The notes: generated by a model not told the origin, from the letters alone. DNA of 6,643 nt from Ruminococcus flavefaciens (GCA_002373775.1 DFJW01000006.1:1-6643); one strand, 5' to 3'; positions 1-6,080 are shown, counted from the stretch's first letter. Program-made: numbers and translations.

Positions 1-748
1 TTGCAAACCACACATATTGCAGCATTGTTCCTACGCCGCCGCTGTGGTCGCCGTGAGTGTGAGTGATGAGGATATAGATATTGTCATACCGCTCCCAGTT
101 CATCTTCTTGACCTTCTGATACGAAGTCGCAGGACAATCAATGAGAACAAGCTCGTTATTCTCAACAAAAAATGCGGAATTATGCTGATCTGCAAACGCC
201 GAACCTCTGCCTAAAAACAGTAGCAGGCGGTCATTCTGTATCTGGTTAAGCAGCTTTGAGATATGCTCTCCCACGTTTTCAATAGTGCTGTGGCTGCCGT
301 GAACTCTTACGACCTGCTCCGAGAGCTTTTTGCAGTTTTGATAGTTGTCGGGAAGAATAGTATCACCTTCGCTGCAAAGAGTATATGCCAGTTCATTTTG
401 AGTGCTGACCGACATTTCACGGTACTGCTCCACATACTCAGCAGTAATGCACGAACTTGTGATAAGCTCCAGTTCATGGGGATAATAGCAGGGATTTGTA
501 AGTATGCAGGGGCGCTTGAATTTACGGCTCAGCTTGTCAGCGTACCAGCCGCCGAGACTCTGTCCGACAAATATATAGTCATCTGAATCCACCATAGCAG
601 AGAGCTTTTCAAGCAGCTCAGACGGCGAAGTCTCTTTGTATTTTATCTGCGGAGAAATAATATCCTCAGACGGAACGATACCGCATAGTGCCTTGTAATT
701 CTTGTTGTCAGCTTCGCCCATGAAGCCGTGTAAATTCAGTATCTTCAT
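1..748 (-). CDS. YqiA-like alpha/beta-hydrolase fused to a metallo-beta-lactamase domain (partial, C-terminus outside window)
   Basis: The frame is open from an ATG at 748 to the window edge, giving 249 visible residues without a stop. Residues 1-170 look like a complete small esterase of the YqiA/UPF0227 type: the start MKILNLHGF carries the N-terminal strand and oxyanion-region motif, GQSLGG at 62-67 is the nucleophile elbow with Ser64, and Asp129 (EGD) and His153 (GSHS) are plausible triad partners. From about residue 173 a second domain begins, with the LGxGSAF strand-turn of RNase Z-like metallo-beta-lactamase folds (179-185), LVLIDC at 200-205, and the zinc motif HTHGDH at 230-235. It is cut before the remaining metal ligands. 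The start is fixed by AGGAGG (755-760) six bases upstream. The product should be cytosolic, as no signal peptide or membrane segment is visible. The substrates of both domains are unknown; hydrolysis by each is inferred from family knowledge. The domain order is clear, the biological role is not. Confidence 0.85.
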   Translation of the reverse strand, partial: MKILNLHGFMGEADNKNYKALCGIVPSEDIISPQIKYKETSPSELLEKLSAMVDSDDYIFVGQSLGGWYADKLSRKFKRPCILTNPCYYPHELELITSSCITAEYVEQYREMSVSTQNELAYTLCSEGDTILPDNYQNCKKLSEQVVRVHGSHSTIENVGEHISKLLNQIQNDRLLLFLGRGSAFADQHNSAFFVENNELVLIDCPATSYQKVKKMNWERYDNIYILITHTHGDHSGGVGTMLQYVWFA

Positions 749-772
749 AATCTGCCTCCTGCGTTTTTCTAT

Positions 773-801
773 ATTATATCACATCACAAAGGCATTTACA
801 A
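773..801 (-). promoter_or_regulatory. Promoter of the minus-strand hydrolase-MBL gene
   Basis: Read on the minus strand, there is a perfect TATAAT (778-773) preceded by TGA, making an extended -10 (TGATATAAT). Seventeen bases upstream lies TTGTAA (801-796), a 4/6 match to the -35 consensus. Transcription would start near 766, leaving a short leader of about 18 nt before the ATG at 748, which contains the AGGAGG. The -35 box overlaps that of the opposite promoter. Confidence 0.65.
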
Positions 802-823
802 TATCTGTGAAAAATGATATAAT
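795..823 (+). promoter_or_regulatory. Promoter of the glycerate kinase operon
   Basis: TTTACA (795-800), a 17-bp spacer and a perfect TATAAT (818-823) preceded by TGA form a near-consensus vegetative sigma-factor promoter with an extended -10. The predicted start near 830 gives a leader of about 22 nt carrying GGAGG at 841-845. There is no room for a riboswitch or attenuator. As no equally good promoter is seen further down, this probably drives the whole gene run to 5605. Confidence 0.75.
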
Positions 824-851
824 AAAGCTAACAAATCTTCGGAGGGGCAAA

Positions 852-1991
852 ATGAAAGTAGTTATCGCAATAGATTCATTCAAAGGCAGCCTTTCATCGC
901 TGGAGGCTGGCAGAGCTGCTGCTGAGGGGATACATCGTGTATTCCCTAATGCTGAAACTATAATAAGACCTGTCGCCGACGGAGGTGAGGGAACGGTCGA
1001 TGCTCTTGTCGCAGGGCTGAACGGACAGCTGCGTGAAACGGAGGTCACTGACCCTCTCGGCAGAAAAATAACGGCAAAGTACGGTATTCTTCCCGATAAT
1101 ATGGCAGTTATAGAAATGGCGGCTGCTTCGGGACTGACGCTGCTTTCTGAGAGTGAACGTGATCCAATGCACACAACCACCTATGGTACTGGCGAACTGA
1201 TACTCAATGCGATTCATTACGGCTGCCGGGACTACATCATCGGAATCGGCGGAAGTGCAACGAATGACGGCGGTATCGGCTGTTTGCAGGCTCTTGGCTT
1301 TGGTATGCTCGACAAAAACGGTCAGCAGGTCGGATATGGTGCAAAGGACCTTTCTCAGCTTGCGGAAATAAATGATACTAACGTTGTACCGGAACTGAAA
1401 GAATGCCGCTTCCACATTGCCTGCGATGTTACTAATCCTCTCTGCGGCGAGAACGGATGCAGTGCAGTATTTGCTCCGCAGAAGGGCGCTGACGCTGAAA
1501 TGATACGCATTATGGACAAATATCTCGGCAATTATGCTGAGATGACAAAGAGATATAATCAGGCAGCCTCTCCTGATACGGCAGGTGCGGGTGCGGCAGG
1601 CGGCCTGGGGTTTGCACTTATGTACTACCTTAATGCTACGCTTGAATCTGGAGTTCAACTCATCATGCGGGAAACTAAGCTCGAAGAATCTATAAAGAAC
1701 GCGGATATTGTCATCACGGGCGAAGGCTGCCTCGACAGTCAGTCCGCTATGGGAAAAGCTCCGGTTGGAATTGCGACAATTGCTAAGAAATACGGCAAGC
1801 CTGTTATTGCTTTCAGCGGAGCAGTCAAAGACAGCACTGAGTTTTGCAATCAGCTCGGTATAGATGCATTCTTTCCGATATTAAGGCGTGTATCAACTCT
1901 TGAACAGGCAATGGACAAGTCTAACGCCTATAATAATCTTGCAGATACGGCAGAGCAGGTTTTCAGAACTATAAAAACATTTTCAAAGTGA
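852..1991 (+). CDS. glxK: Glycerate 2-kinase (GlxK/GarK family)
   Basis: The 379-residue product matches the usual length and motif order of class I glycerate kinases, which phosphorylate D-glycerate with ATP to 2-phosphoglycerate and so feed glycerate into lower glycolysis. Visible hallmarks are IDSFKGS (7-13), PVADGGEGT (40-48), GIGGSATNDGG (131-141), CDVTNPLCG (191-199), GAGAAGGLG (245-253) and TGEGCLDSQS (289-298). I chose the ATG at 852 over longer in-frame possibilities (back to 702) because GGAGG lies six bases upstream, the protein then begins at the conserved first strand MKVVIAIDSFKGS, and a longer form would run through the promoter. It is first in the operon and only 10 bp separate it from the carbonic anhydrase frame. 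No glyoxylate or glucarate pathway genes are nearby, so the source of glycerate is not shown. The family is certain; the exact choice between the GlxK and GarK names is not. Confidence 0.95.
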   Translation: MKVVIAIDSFKGSLSSLEAGRAAAEGIHRVFPNAETIIRPVADGGEGTVDALVAGLNGQLRETEVTDPLGRKITAKYGILPDNMAVIEMAAASGLTLLSESERDPMHTTTYGTGELILNAIHYGCRDYIIGIGGSATNDGGIGCLQALGFGMLDKNGQQVGYGAKDLSQLAEINDTNVVPELKECRFHIACDVTNPLCGENGCSAVFAPQKGADAEMIRIMDKYLGNYAEMTKRYNQAASPDTAGAGAAGGLGFALMYYLNATLESGVQLIMRETKLEESIKNADIVITGEGCLDSQSAMGKAPVGIATIAKKYGKPVIAFSGAVKDSTEFCNQLGIDAFFPILRRVSTLEQAMDKSNAYNNLADTAEQVFRTIKTFSK

Positions 1992-2004
1992 GGTAACAGT
2001 TATA
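1988..2004 (+). promoter_or_regulatory. Ribosome binding site followed by a non-canonical ATA start
   Basis: GTGAGGT overlaps the glycerate kinase stop codon, with the core GAGG at 1990-1993. Eight bases later, at 2002-2004, the frame of the carbonic anhydrase shows ATA, exactly where an initiation codon is expected. No in-frame ATG, GTG or TTG exists between the upstream in-frame stop (1972-1974) and the zinc-binding motifs. The spacing decides ATA at 2002 as the best start; the other nearby ATA (2017) is too far from the site. Confidence 0.55.
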
Positions 2005-2571
2005 CAGTCATACAGAATAACAGCTGACGAAGCGAAAGAACGGCTTGAAAACGGCAATCTTGAATACGTTTATACCAACAGGTTCGTCTGCGATACATCT
2101 ATCGAACATCTAAAAAAGTTCAGCGAAAACGGTCAGCAACCCTATGCGATAATCATTACCTGCTCAGATTCGAGAGTTGTTCCGGAACTGATATTTTCGG
2201 CTGGAATCAGAGACCTATTCGTCATAAGAGTTGCAGGCAATGTTATAGATTCACACCAGCTCGGCAGTATCGAGTACGCAGCTGAACACCTCGGCACGGG
2301 GCTTATCGTCGTCCTCGGTCACGACCACTGCGGAGCTGTTGACGCTGCAATAAATCACGAGCCTGACGGCTATATTAAGTACATAACGGACGAAATTGTG
2401 AAGGCTATCGGCAACGAAAAGGACGAAGTAAAGGCTTGCTGCCTCAATGTCAAGCACAGCTGTGAGCTCATCGAACACAGCTTGCAGATACAAAAGGACG
2501 AGCGTGAATACGGTCTGAAAGTCCTTGGTGCAATTTATCACCTTGAGAGCGGAGAGGTCGAGTTTTTATGA
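2002..2571 (+). CDS. Beta-class carbonic anhydrase with ATA at the expected start
   Basis: The frame encodes 189 residues if counted from the ATA at 2002. Beta-carbonic anhydrases interconvert CO2 and bicarbonate in the cytosol using zinc held by Cys-Asp/His-Cys. All ligands are present: CSDSR at 54-58 (Cys54, with Asp56 and Arg58 forming the usual dyad) and GHDHCGAV at 106-113 (His107, Cys110). The N-terminal helix TADEAKERLENGN (from residue 7) matches the family pattern of an Ala/Glu-rich helix before the first strand, so the protein is not truncated and must start close to 2002. The rest is intact, without stops, ending in the typical VLGAIYHLESGEVEF C-terminal strand, so the gene seems selected for function. 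Either ATA is used weakly, helped by coupling to glycerate kinase 10 bp upstream, or the start has recently been lost, or the base is a sequence error. Family assignment is firm; expression is uncertain. Confidence 0.88.
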   Translation: MQSYRITADEAKERLENGNLEYVYTNRFVCDTSIEHLKKFSENGQQPYAIIITCSDSRVVPELIFSAGIRDLFVIRVAGNVIDSHQLGSIEYAAEHLGTGLIVVLGHDHCGAVDAAINHEPDGYIKYITDEIVKAIGNEKDEVKACCLNVKHSCELIEHSLQIQKDEREYGLKVLGAIYHLESGEVEFL

Positions 2572-2625
2572 AAACAGCGCGGAGTCCACGCTGAAATATA
2601 TAGCATATAATTAGGAGGAAAAAAC

Positions 2626-3144
2626 ATGGACGCTATCACAAATATGCTCACAAGAAGAAGTATCAGGAAATACAAATCTGATATGATACCAAAGGATATT
2701 ATCGGGAAGATAATCGAAGCCGGAACCTATGCTCCTACAGGAATGAACAGGCAGTCCCCTGTCATTATTGCCGTTACGAACAAAGAGCTCCGCGACCGTC
2801 TTTCTATGCTGAATGCAAGAATAATGGGAGTTGATACCGACCCTTTCTACAACGCTCCGATCGTACTGATAGTGCTTGCAAATAAAGAGTTTCCCACATA
2901 CCTGTACGACGGAAGCCTTGTCATGGGAAACCTTATGAATGCCGCCCATGCTTACGGCATTTCAAGCTGCTGGATACACCGTGCAAAGGAGGAATTCGCG
3001 TCTGAGGAAGGTAAGGAACTGCTCAGAAGTCTCGGTATCAACGGAGACTACGAAGGAATAGGTCACTGTATTCTTGGATATGCTGACTGTGAAGAACCTG
3101 CTGTCTCGCCGCGCAAAGAAAACTACGTTTACTGGGCAGAATAA
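2626..3144 (+). CDS. Nitroreductase-family flavoprotein
   Basis: The 172-residue product has the layout of small FMN-dependent nitroreductases, which form dimers and use NAD(P)H to reduce nitro compounds, quinones or flavins. RRSIRKY (10-16) is the phosphate-binding start of the family, APTGMNRQ (36-43) is the flavin-contacting loop (family consensus resembles APSxxNxQP), Asp95-Gly96-Ser97 begins the long central helix, and GHCILGY (146-152) is the strand that precedes the terminal basic segment (Arg163, Lys164). AGGAGG lies about eight bases before the ATG, so the start is secure. The preceding gap of 54 bp is the longest in the operon but holds no convincing promoter. The natural substrate cannot be read from sequence; a role in redox or xenobiotic handling is a family-level inference. 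Confidence 0.92.
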   Translation: MDAITNMLTRRSIRKYKSDMIPKDIIGKIIEAGTYAPTGMNRQSPVIIAVTNKELRDRLSMLNARIMGVDTDPFYNAPIVLIVLANKEFPTYLYDGSLVMGNLMNAAHAYGISSCWIHRAKEEFASEEGKELLRSLGINGDYEGIGHCILGYADCEEPAVSPRKENYVYWAE

Positions 3145-3166
3145 AGCCTGAAAAAAGGAGAACTCA

Positions 3167-3619
3167 ATGCTCGAAACAAGAAGGCTGAAAATCTATGCTG
3201 CATCTCAGGATATCATGGAACAGTTCATTGAAGCGCAGACTGTTGATGTCCTGAAAGCTGCTTACACAGAAATGCTGAATGGCTGTCTGGAGCATCCCGA
3301 CCAGTGGGAGTGGTATGCGATCTGGATGATTGAACTGAAAGACGGCGCACATATCGGAGAACTCTGCTTCAAGGGGCTTTCTGCGGACGGCGTTGCAGAG
3401 ATCGGATACGGAATCTCCGAAGAATATCAGAACAACGGTTATGCGACCGAAGCAGTCATGGCAATATTGGAGTGGGCGTTTGCGTTACCGGAGGTCACCG
3501 CAATTGAAGCAGAGACCGATTCAGATAATACTGCGTCAAAAAGAGTGCTTAAGAAATGCGGATTTGCTCTCAATGGAGTAATCGGCGCAGAAGGACCGAG
3601 ATGGGCTGTTTCCAAGTGA
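3167..3619 (+). CDS. GNAT-family N-acetyltransferase (RimJ/RimL-like)
   Basis: The 150-residue protein follows the RimJ/RimL branch of GNAT acetyltransferases, which transfer acetyl from acetyl-CoA to an amine of a protein N-terminus, amino acid or small molecule. The start LETRRLKI (2-9) is the common first strand. IGYGISEEYQNNGYATEA (79-96) contains strand 4 and the acetyl-CoA pyrophosphate loop, here QNNGYA where the consensus is Q/R-x-x-G-x-G/A. The stretch ETDSDNTASKRVLKKCGF (116-133) is the classic motif B with the Asn and the CGF strand. A clear AAGGAG sits before the ATG. The protein is at the short end for the branch, ending soon after the last strand (RWAVSK), but nothing indicates a break. 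The acceptor substrate is unknown. Confidence 0.92.
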   Translation: MLETRRLKIYAASQDIMEQFIEAQTVDVLKAAYTEMLNGCLEHPDQWEWYAIWMIELKDGAHIGELCFKGLSADGVAEIGYGISEEYQNNGYATEAVMAILEWAFALPEVTAIEAETDSDNTASKRVLKKCGFALNGVIGAEGPRWAVSK

Positions 3620-3642
3620 TGAATAATTAGAGGTAAAAACGT

Positions 3643-4101
3643 ATGATAAGAGTTATGTTTGTATGTCACGGCAATATTTGCAGATCACCGATTGCTGAGT
3701 TTGTAATGAAAAAGCTGGCGTCAGACGCAGGCTATTCCAATGACTTTTACATTACTTCAAGTGCGACAAGCACGGAGGAGCTTGGCAATTTCGTCTATCC
3801 TCCTGCAAAATCTGAGCTTGCAAAGCACGGCATAGGCTGTGCAGGAAAGTATGCAGTTCAGCTTAAAAAGTCCGACTACGATAAATACGACTATTTCATT
3901 GGAATGGATACTGCCAATATCCGCAATATGAACCGCATTTTCGGCAGCGACAAAGACGGGAAGATATACAAGCTCCTCACCTTTGCAGGCAGGAGCGATG
4001 ACGTTTCAGACCCGTGGTACACACGCGATTTCGGCAAAGCCTACGCCGATATTGAAGAAGGCTGCAAGGGACTTCTCAAACACCTTATGGAGCAATTATG
4101 A
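3643..4101 (+). CDS. Low-molecular-weight protein-tyrosine phosphatase
   Basis: The 152-residue product has the length and motifs of LMW-PTPs, which hydrolyse phosphotyrosine through a cysteinyl-phosphate intermediate. The P-loop C-x5-R-S appears at 8-15 as CHGNICRS, with nucleophile Cys8 and Arg14, directly after the first strand as is usual. The general acid is Asp123 in SDPWY (122-126). Asn49 after Gly48 fits the region that supports the P-loop in the family. Translation should begin at the ATG at 3643, preceded by GAGG at 3630-3633. In Gram-positives such enzymes often act on bacterial tyrosine kinases of capsule clusters, but no kinase or polysaccharide gene is here, so a general or small-molecule phosphatase role is equally possible. 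Its stop overlaps the next start by four bases (ATGA), pointing to translational coupling with the PgeF homologue. Confidence 0.95.
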   Translation: MIRVMFVCHGNICRSPIAEFVMKKLASDAGYSNDFYITSSATSTEELGNFVYPPAKSELAKHGIGCAGKYAVQLKKSDYDKYDYFIGMDTANIRNMNRIFGSDKDGKIYKLLTFAGRSDDVSDPWYTRDFGKAYADIEEGCKGLLKHLMEQL

Positions 4102-4832
4102 AGGAAATAACGATGATTGACAACAGCTTTGCGCTTGCAGGCTTCACGTCCGGAAAAGAAGGGATCTGGTCGAGGAACGAACCCTCTGATCCGCCGACAA
4201 ACGATTATACTGCACTCAGCGAAAAGCTTGAAATCCCGCTCTCACGTTTTATCCGTCCCTATCAGGCAGGCGGAGACAAGGTCGGAACAGTCGGTGCTGA
4301 ACATGGCGGTTCGGGTGTTATCAAGGGCAACGATCTCAAAAAGGTTGACGGACTTATCACCGCTGAAAGGGAACTTGTTCTGAGCATTATTGCCGCCGAC
4401 TGCGTTCCTGTTTATCTTGTAGATGAAAAGGCTGAGGTCATCGGACTTCTTCACTGTGGTTGGAGATCTGCGGCTGGAGCGATCATACATAACGCAGTCG
4501 AGCATATGAAAAAGTTGGGAGCCGTTCCGTCTAATATACAGGTAATAATCGGTCCGCACATCTGCGCGGAGTGCTATGAAGTCGGTGAGGAAGTCCGCAG
4601 CGAATATGCCAAAGTCTTTGCACCAAAAGAGCTTGAAAGCATATTTGAGCAGCGTGAAGGACGGCTGTATCTCGCTCTTACTCAGGCAATACATTTGAAA
4701 CTGACAGCCGAGGGCATTCCCGATAACAACATATCCGCTGTGAACGACTGCACCTGTCACGATACTGCGTATTACTCATACAGGCGCGGCGACAGAGGGA
4801 AACAGAATCTTGCATATATTATGATGAAATAA
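4098..4832 (+). CDS. pgeF: PgeF/YlmD family (YfiH/LACC1-like) nucleoside enzyme with an altered metal site
   Basis: The 244-residue product belongs to the DUF152 / 'polyphenol oxidase' family now known for purine nucleoside phosphorylase and adenosine deaminase activity (LACC1, YlmD), with E. coli PgeF (YfiH) also linked to peptidoglycan editing. Clear motifs are DGLIT (84-88), AADCVPV (99-105), LLHCGWRSAAG (117-127), IGPHICAECYEVGEEV (151-166) and CTCHD...SYRRGDRGKQNLA (218-239). The zinc ligands Cys102 and His119 are kept with the same 17-residue spacing as Cys107/His124 of E. coli YfiH. The first ligand, normally in QVHG or QTHT, reads QAGG (56-59), so Gly58 replaces His; His69 nearby might or might not compensate. 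The usual N-terminal loop is also short. It overlaps the phosphatase gene upstream by ATGA. Family is certain, catalytic activity is open. Confidence 0.9.
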   Translation: MKEITMIDNSFALAGFTSGKEGIWSRNEPSDPPTNDYTALSEKLEIPLSRFIRPYQAGGDKVGTVGAEHGGSGVIKGNDLKKVDGLITAERELVLSIIAADCVPVYLVDEKAEVIGLLHCGWRSAAGAIIHNAVEHMKKLGAVPSNIQVIIGPHICAECYEVGEEVRSEYAKVFAPKELESIFEQREGRLYLALTQAIHLKLTAEGIPDNNISAVNDCTCHDTAYYSYRRGDRGKQNLAYIMMK

Positions 4833-4848
4833 AGAAAGGCTGATCACT

Positions 4849-5577
4849 ATGAAACTGCTCATTATCAGGCACGGCGATCCAGACTACACCATCGACTCGC
4901 TTACCGAAAAAGGTCATAGGGAAGCCACTCTGCTTGCCGAGCGAATAGCTCCAATGGATATCGCTGCTTATTATATCTCTCCTCTCGGCAGGGCGAAGGC
5001 TACCGCTGAGTATACTTTGAAAAGATGCGGACGGACAGCAGAAACTCTCGACTGGCTGCACGAATTTGACCGTAATCTTATCATTGGTCCTGACGGTCAG
5101 CGGCGCATTCCGTGGGATATGCTGCCGCAGGACTGGACCGCTGTTCCCGAATATTATGATAAGGACAAGTGGACTGACGTTCCTGTGATGTCCGAAGCGG
5201 ATATGAAATCCGGCGTTGATTATGTTCATAACGGTCTGGACGCACTGCTTGCTAAGCACGGCTATGAACGTTCCGGAAACTGCTATAACGCAGTCCGTCC
5301 CAATGAGGATACAATCGCACTGTTCTGTCATTTTGGAGTTGAATGTGTGATGCTCGGACATCTTCTTGGTATCTCTCCTATGGTTCTCTGGCATGGTTTT
5401 ATCGCTGCTCCGACCTCGGTTACAACAGTCTGTACTGAAGAACGCCGTGAGGGTATTGCATACTTCCGCGTTACTGCTTTCGGGGATATCTCTCACCTTA
5501 ATAACAGCGGTGAACCGCCTGCATTTGCAGGAAGGTTCTGCGAAATGTTCAGCAATACTCAGCAAAGGCATGATTAA
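4849..5577 (+). CDS. Histidine phosphatase (phosphoglycerate mutase-like) family protein
   Basis: The 242-residue protein has the histidine phosphatase fold in which a histidine is transiently phosphorylated. The RHG motif at 7-9 (LLIIRHGDPDY) gives Arg7 and nucleophile His8. LTEKGHREA (18-26) is the typical following helix. SPLGRAKATAEY (44-55) supplies the second arginine, Arg48. Glu72 in HEFD is a candidate proton donor, and FCHFG (159-163) supplies the second catalytic His161. A segment of about 60 residues between 78 and 150, rich in Trp, Tyr and Asp, forms a cap that probably sets the substrate; it is not that of a glycolytic mutase, so a small-molecule or sugar phosphate phosphatase is more likely. 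AAAGG at 4835-4839 precedes the ATG by nine bases. It is the last gene of the operon, with the hairpin starting 3 bp after its stop. Having glycerate kinase in the same operon is suggestive but does not prove a shared substrate. Confidence 0.92.
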   Translation: MKLLIIRHGDPDYTIDSLTEKGHREATLLAERIAPMDIAAYYISPLGRAKATAEYTLKRCGRTAETLDWLHEFDRNLIIGPDGQRRIPWDMLPQDWTAVPEYYDKDKWTDVPVMSEADMKSGVDYVHNGLDALLAKHGYERSGNCYNAVRPNEDTIALFCHFGVECVMLGHLLGISPMVLWHGFIAAPTSVTTVCTEERREGIAYFRVTAFGDISHLNNSGEPPAFAGRFCEMFSNTQQRHD

Positions 5578-5580
5578 AAA

Positions 5581-5605
5581 GCAGGCAGCCATTAAGGCTG
5601 CCTGC
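5581..5605 (+). terminator. Hairpin terminator at the end of the operon
   Basis: A perfect 10-bp GC-rich stem (GCAGGCAGCC, 5581-5590, with GGCTGCCTGC, 5596-5605) closes an ATTAA loop just after the histidine phosphatase stop. On the plus strand the tail is TCATATATA, a poor U-tract, whereas on the minus strand it is followed by five Ts (5580-5576). It therefore resembles a bidirectional element that is stronger for minus-strand transcripts; for the operon it may act partly as a 3'-end stabilising hairpin. Confidence 0.7.
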
Positions 5606-5739
5606 TCATATATAGAAATGAATGCTCAGAAAGTGAAACAGATGAAAAGAATGATCAAAGCAAATCTAATAGTAATCGGTAGCCAGTACTCATTCTTTTA
5701 GCTGAGGCGCCAATTTGTTACCATAGGTTAACATGGAAT

Positions 5740-5770
5740 CCTATGATATTCAAAAACACCCCCTGATATT
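5740..5770 (+). repeat. Direct repeat pair, 20-bp period (TGATATT core)
   Basis: CCTATGATATT (5740-5750) and CCCCTGATATT (5760-5770) match at 9 of 11 bases. Their 20-bp spacing is close to two helical turns, so both would face the same side of DNA. They lie upstream of the candidate promoter at 5816-5843 and could be a regulator site, but chance in AT-rich DNA is possible. Confidence 0.4.
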
Positions 5771-5798
5771 AGGTAGTAGAATAGGGAAAAAATAACAC

Positions 5799-5819
5799 AA
5801 TTGATGTATAATTGATGTA
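5799..5819 (+). repeat. Tandem direct repeat AATTGATGTA x2
   Basis: The ten bases AATTGATGTA occur twice (5799-5808 and 5810-5819) with an 11-bp period, identical in both copies. The second copy runs into the possible -35 box at 5816-5821. This could be an operator, or a short local duplication. Confidence 0.6.
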
Positions 5820-5843
5820 CAAATCGCATTTTTAGCATATAAT
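5816..5843 (+). promoter_or_regulatory. Possible plus-strand promoter in the intergenic region
   Basis: TGTACA (5816-5821, 4/6 to consensus), a 16-bp spacer and a perfect TATAAT (5838-5843) would start transcription near 5850. No protein gene follows on this strand before the strong terminator at 6081-6118. The DNA is AT-rich, so a chance TATAAT is a real alternative. Confidence 0.35.
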
Positions 5844-5853
5844 CAAAAAATAT

Positions 5854-5895
5854 AACTGCTCGCAAGATGGTACGAAATCACCCCCACGAGCAGTT
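5854..5895 (+). repeat. Inverted repeat, 9-bp stem with 24-nt loop
   Basis: AACTGCTCG (5854-5862) is the exact complement of CGAGCAGTT (5887-5895). The loop (5863-5886) contains a run of five Cs near its 3' side. There is no T-run after it, so it is not a terminator; it could be RNA structure or a protein site. Confidence 0.6.
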
Positions 5896-5926
5896 GCTTA
5901 CATTCAATAAGCGCCTGTATTCAGGC

Positions 5927-5962
5927 AAAAATAAAAGGCACTATATTTTGCAATATAGTGCC
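5927..5962 (-). terminator. Rho-independent terminator for the minus-strand genes from the right edge
   Basis: A perfect 11-bp stem (GGCACTATATT 5937-5947 with AATATAGTGCC 5952-5962) has a 4-nt loop. On the minus strand it is followed by TTTTATTTTT (5936-5927), a strong U-tract. It lies about 130 bp after the stop of the 49-codon ORF, the expected end for that transcript. Confidence 0.8.
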
Positions 5963-6080
5963 AAAATTCTGTAAATTTATGACTAAAGAGATGACATACG
6001 ACAAATGGCTATTTTTCGTACTTTGTCAAAACAATCATATCATAAAAATGTATGTAACGGATTTTCAATTTGTAAATCCT

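Noticed and set aside
17..586. Plus-strand frames within the left-edge gene
   Set aside because: The minus frame has two recognisable domains and an ideal ribosome binding site; the plus frames have neither.
702..851. Longer N-terminus of glycerate kinase from an ATG at 702
   Set aside because: It would overlap the divergent gene and run through its own promoter; GGAGG and the conserved protein start point to 852.
779..1658. Long antisense frames opposite glycerate kinase (up to 254 codons)
   Set aside because: They mirror a highly conserved gene, lack ribosome binding sites and known motifs, and one would cross the divergent promoter.
1975..2001. Frameshift fusion of glycerate kinase and carbonic anhydrase
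   Set aside because: The carbonic anhydrase frame is open back to 1975, but glycerate kinase ends at its normal length and a ribosome binding site is correctly placed for a separate start at 2002.
2575..2593. Hairpin (CAGCG/CGCTG) after the carbonic anhydrase as a terminator
   Set aside because: The stem is only 5 bp before a mismatch, the inner pairs leave almost no loop, and no T-run follows.
2606..2611. TATAAT before the nitroreductase gene as an internal promoter
   Set aside because: There is no -35 at 16-18 bp and transcription would start inside or after the ribosome binding site.
4242..5592. Long antisense frames opposite the PgeF homologue and histidine phosphatase (172 and 257 codons)
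   Set aside because: Both lie opposite genes with clear catalytic motifs, have Cys/Ser-rich shadow-like composition and no ribosome binding site.
5618..5701. 27-residue plus-strand ORF after the operon hairpin
   Set aside because: It has no ribosome binding site or promoter and lies beyond the terminator; basic then hydrophobic residues alone are not enough.
5854..5962. CRISPR-like repeats or a transposon end
   Set aside because: The stems differ in sequence and spacing, there are no repeated units with spacers, and no target-site duplication or transposase is visible.
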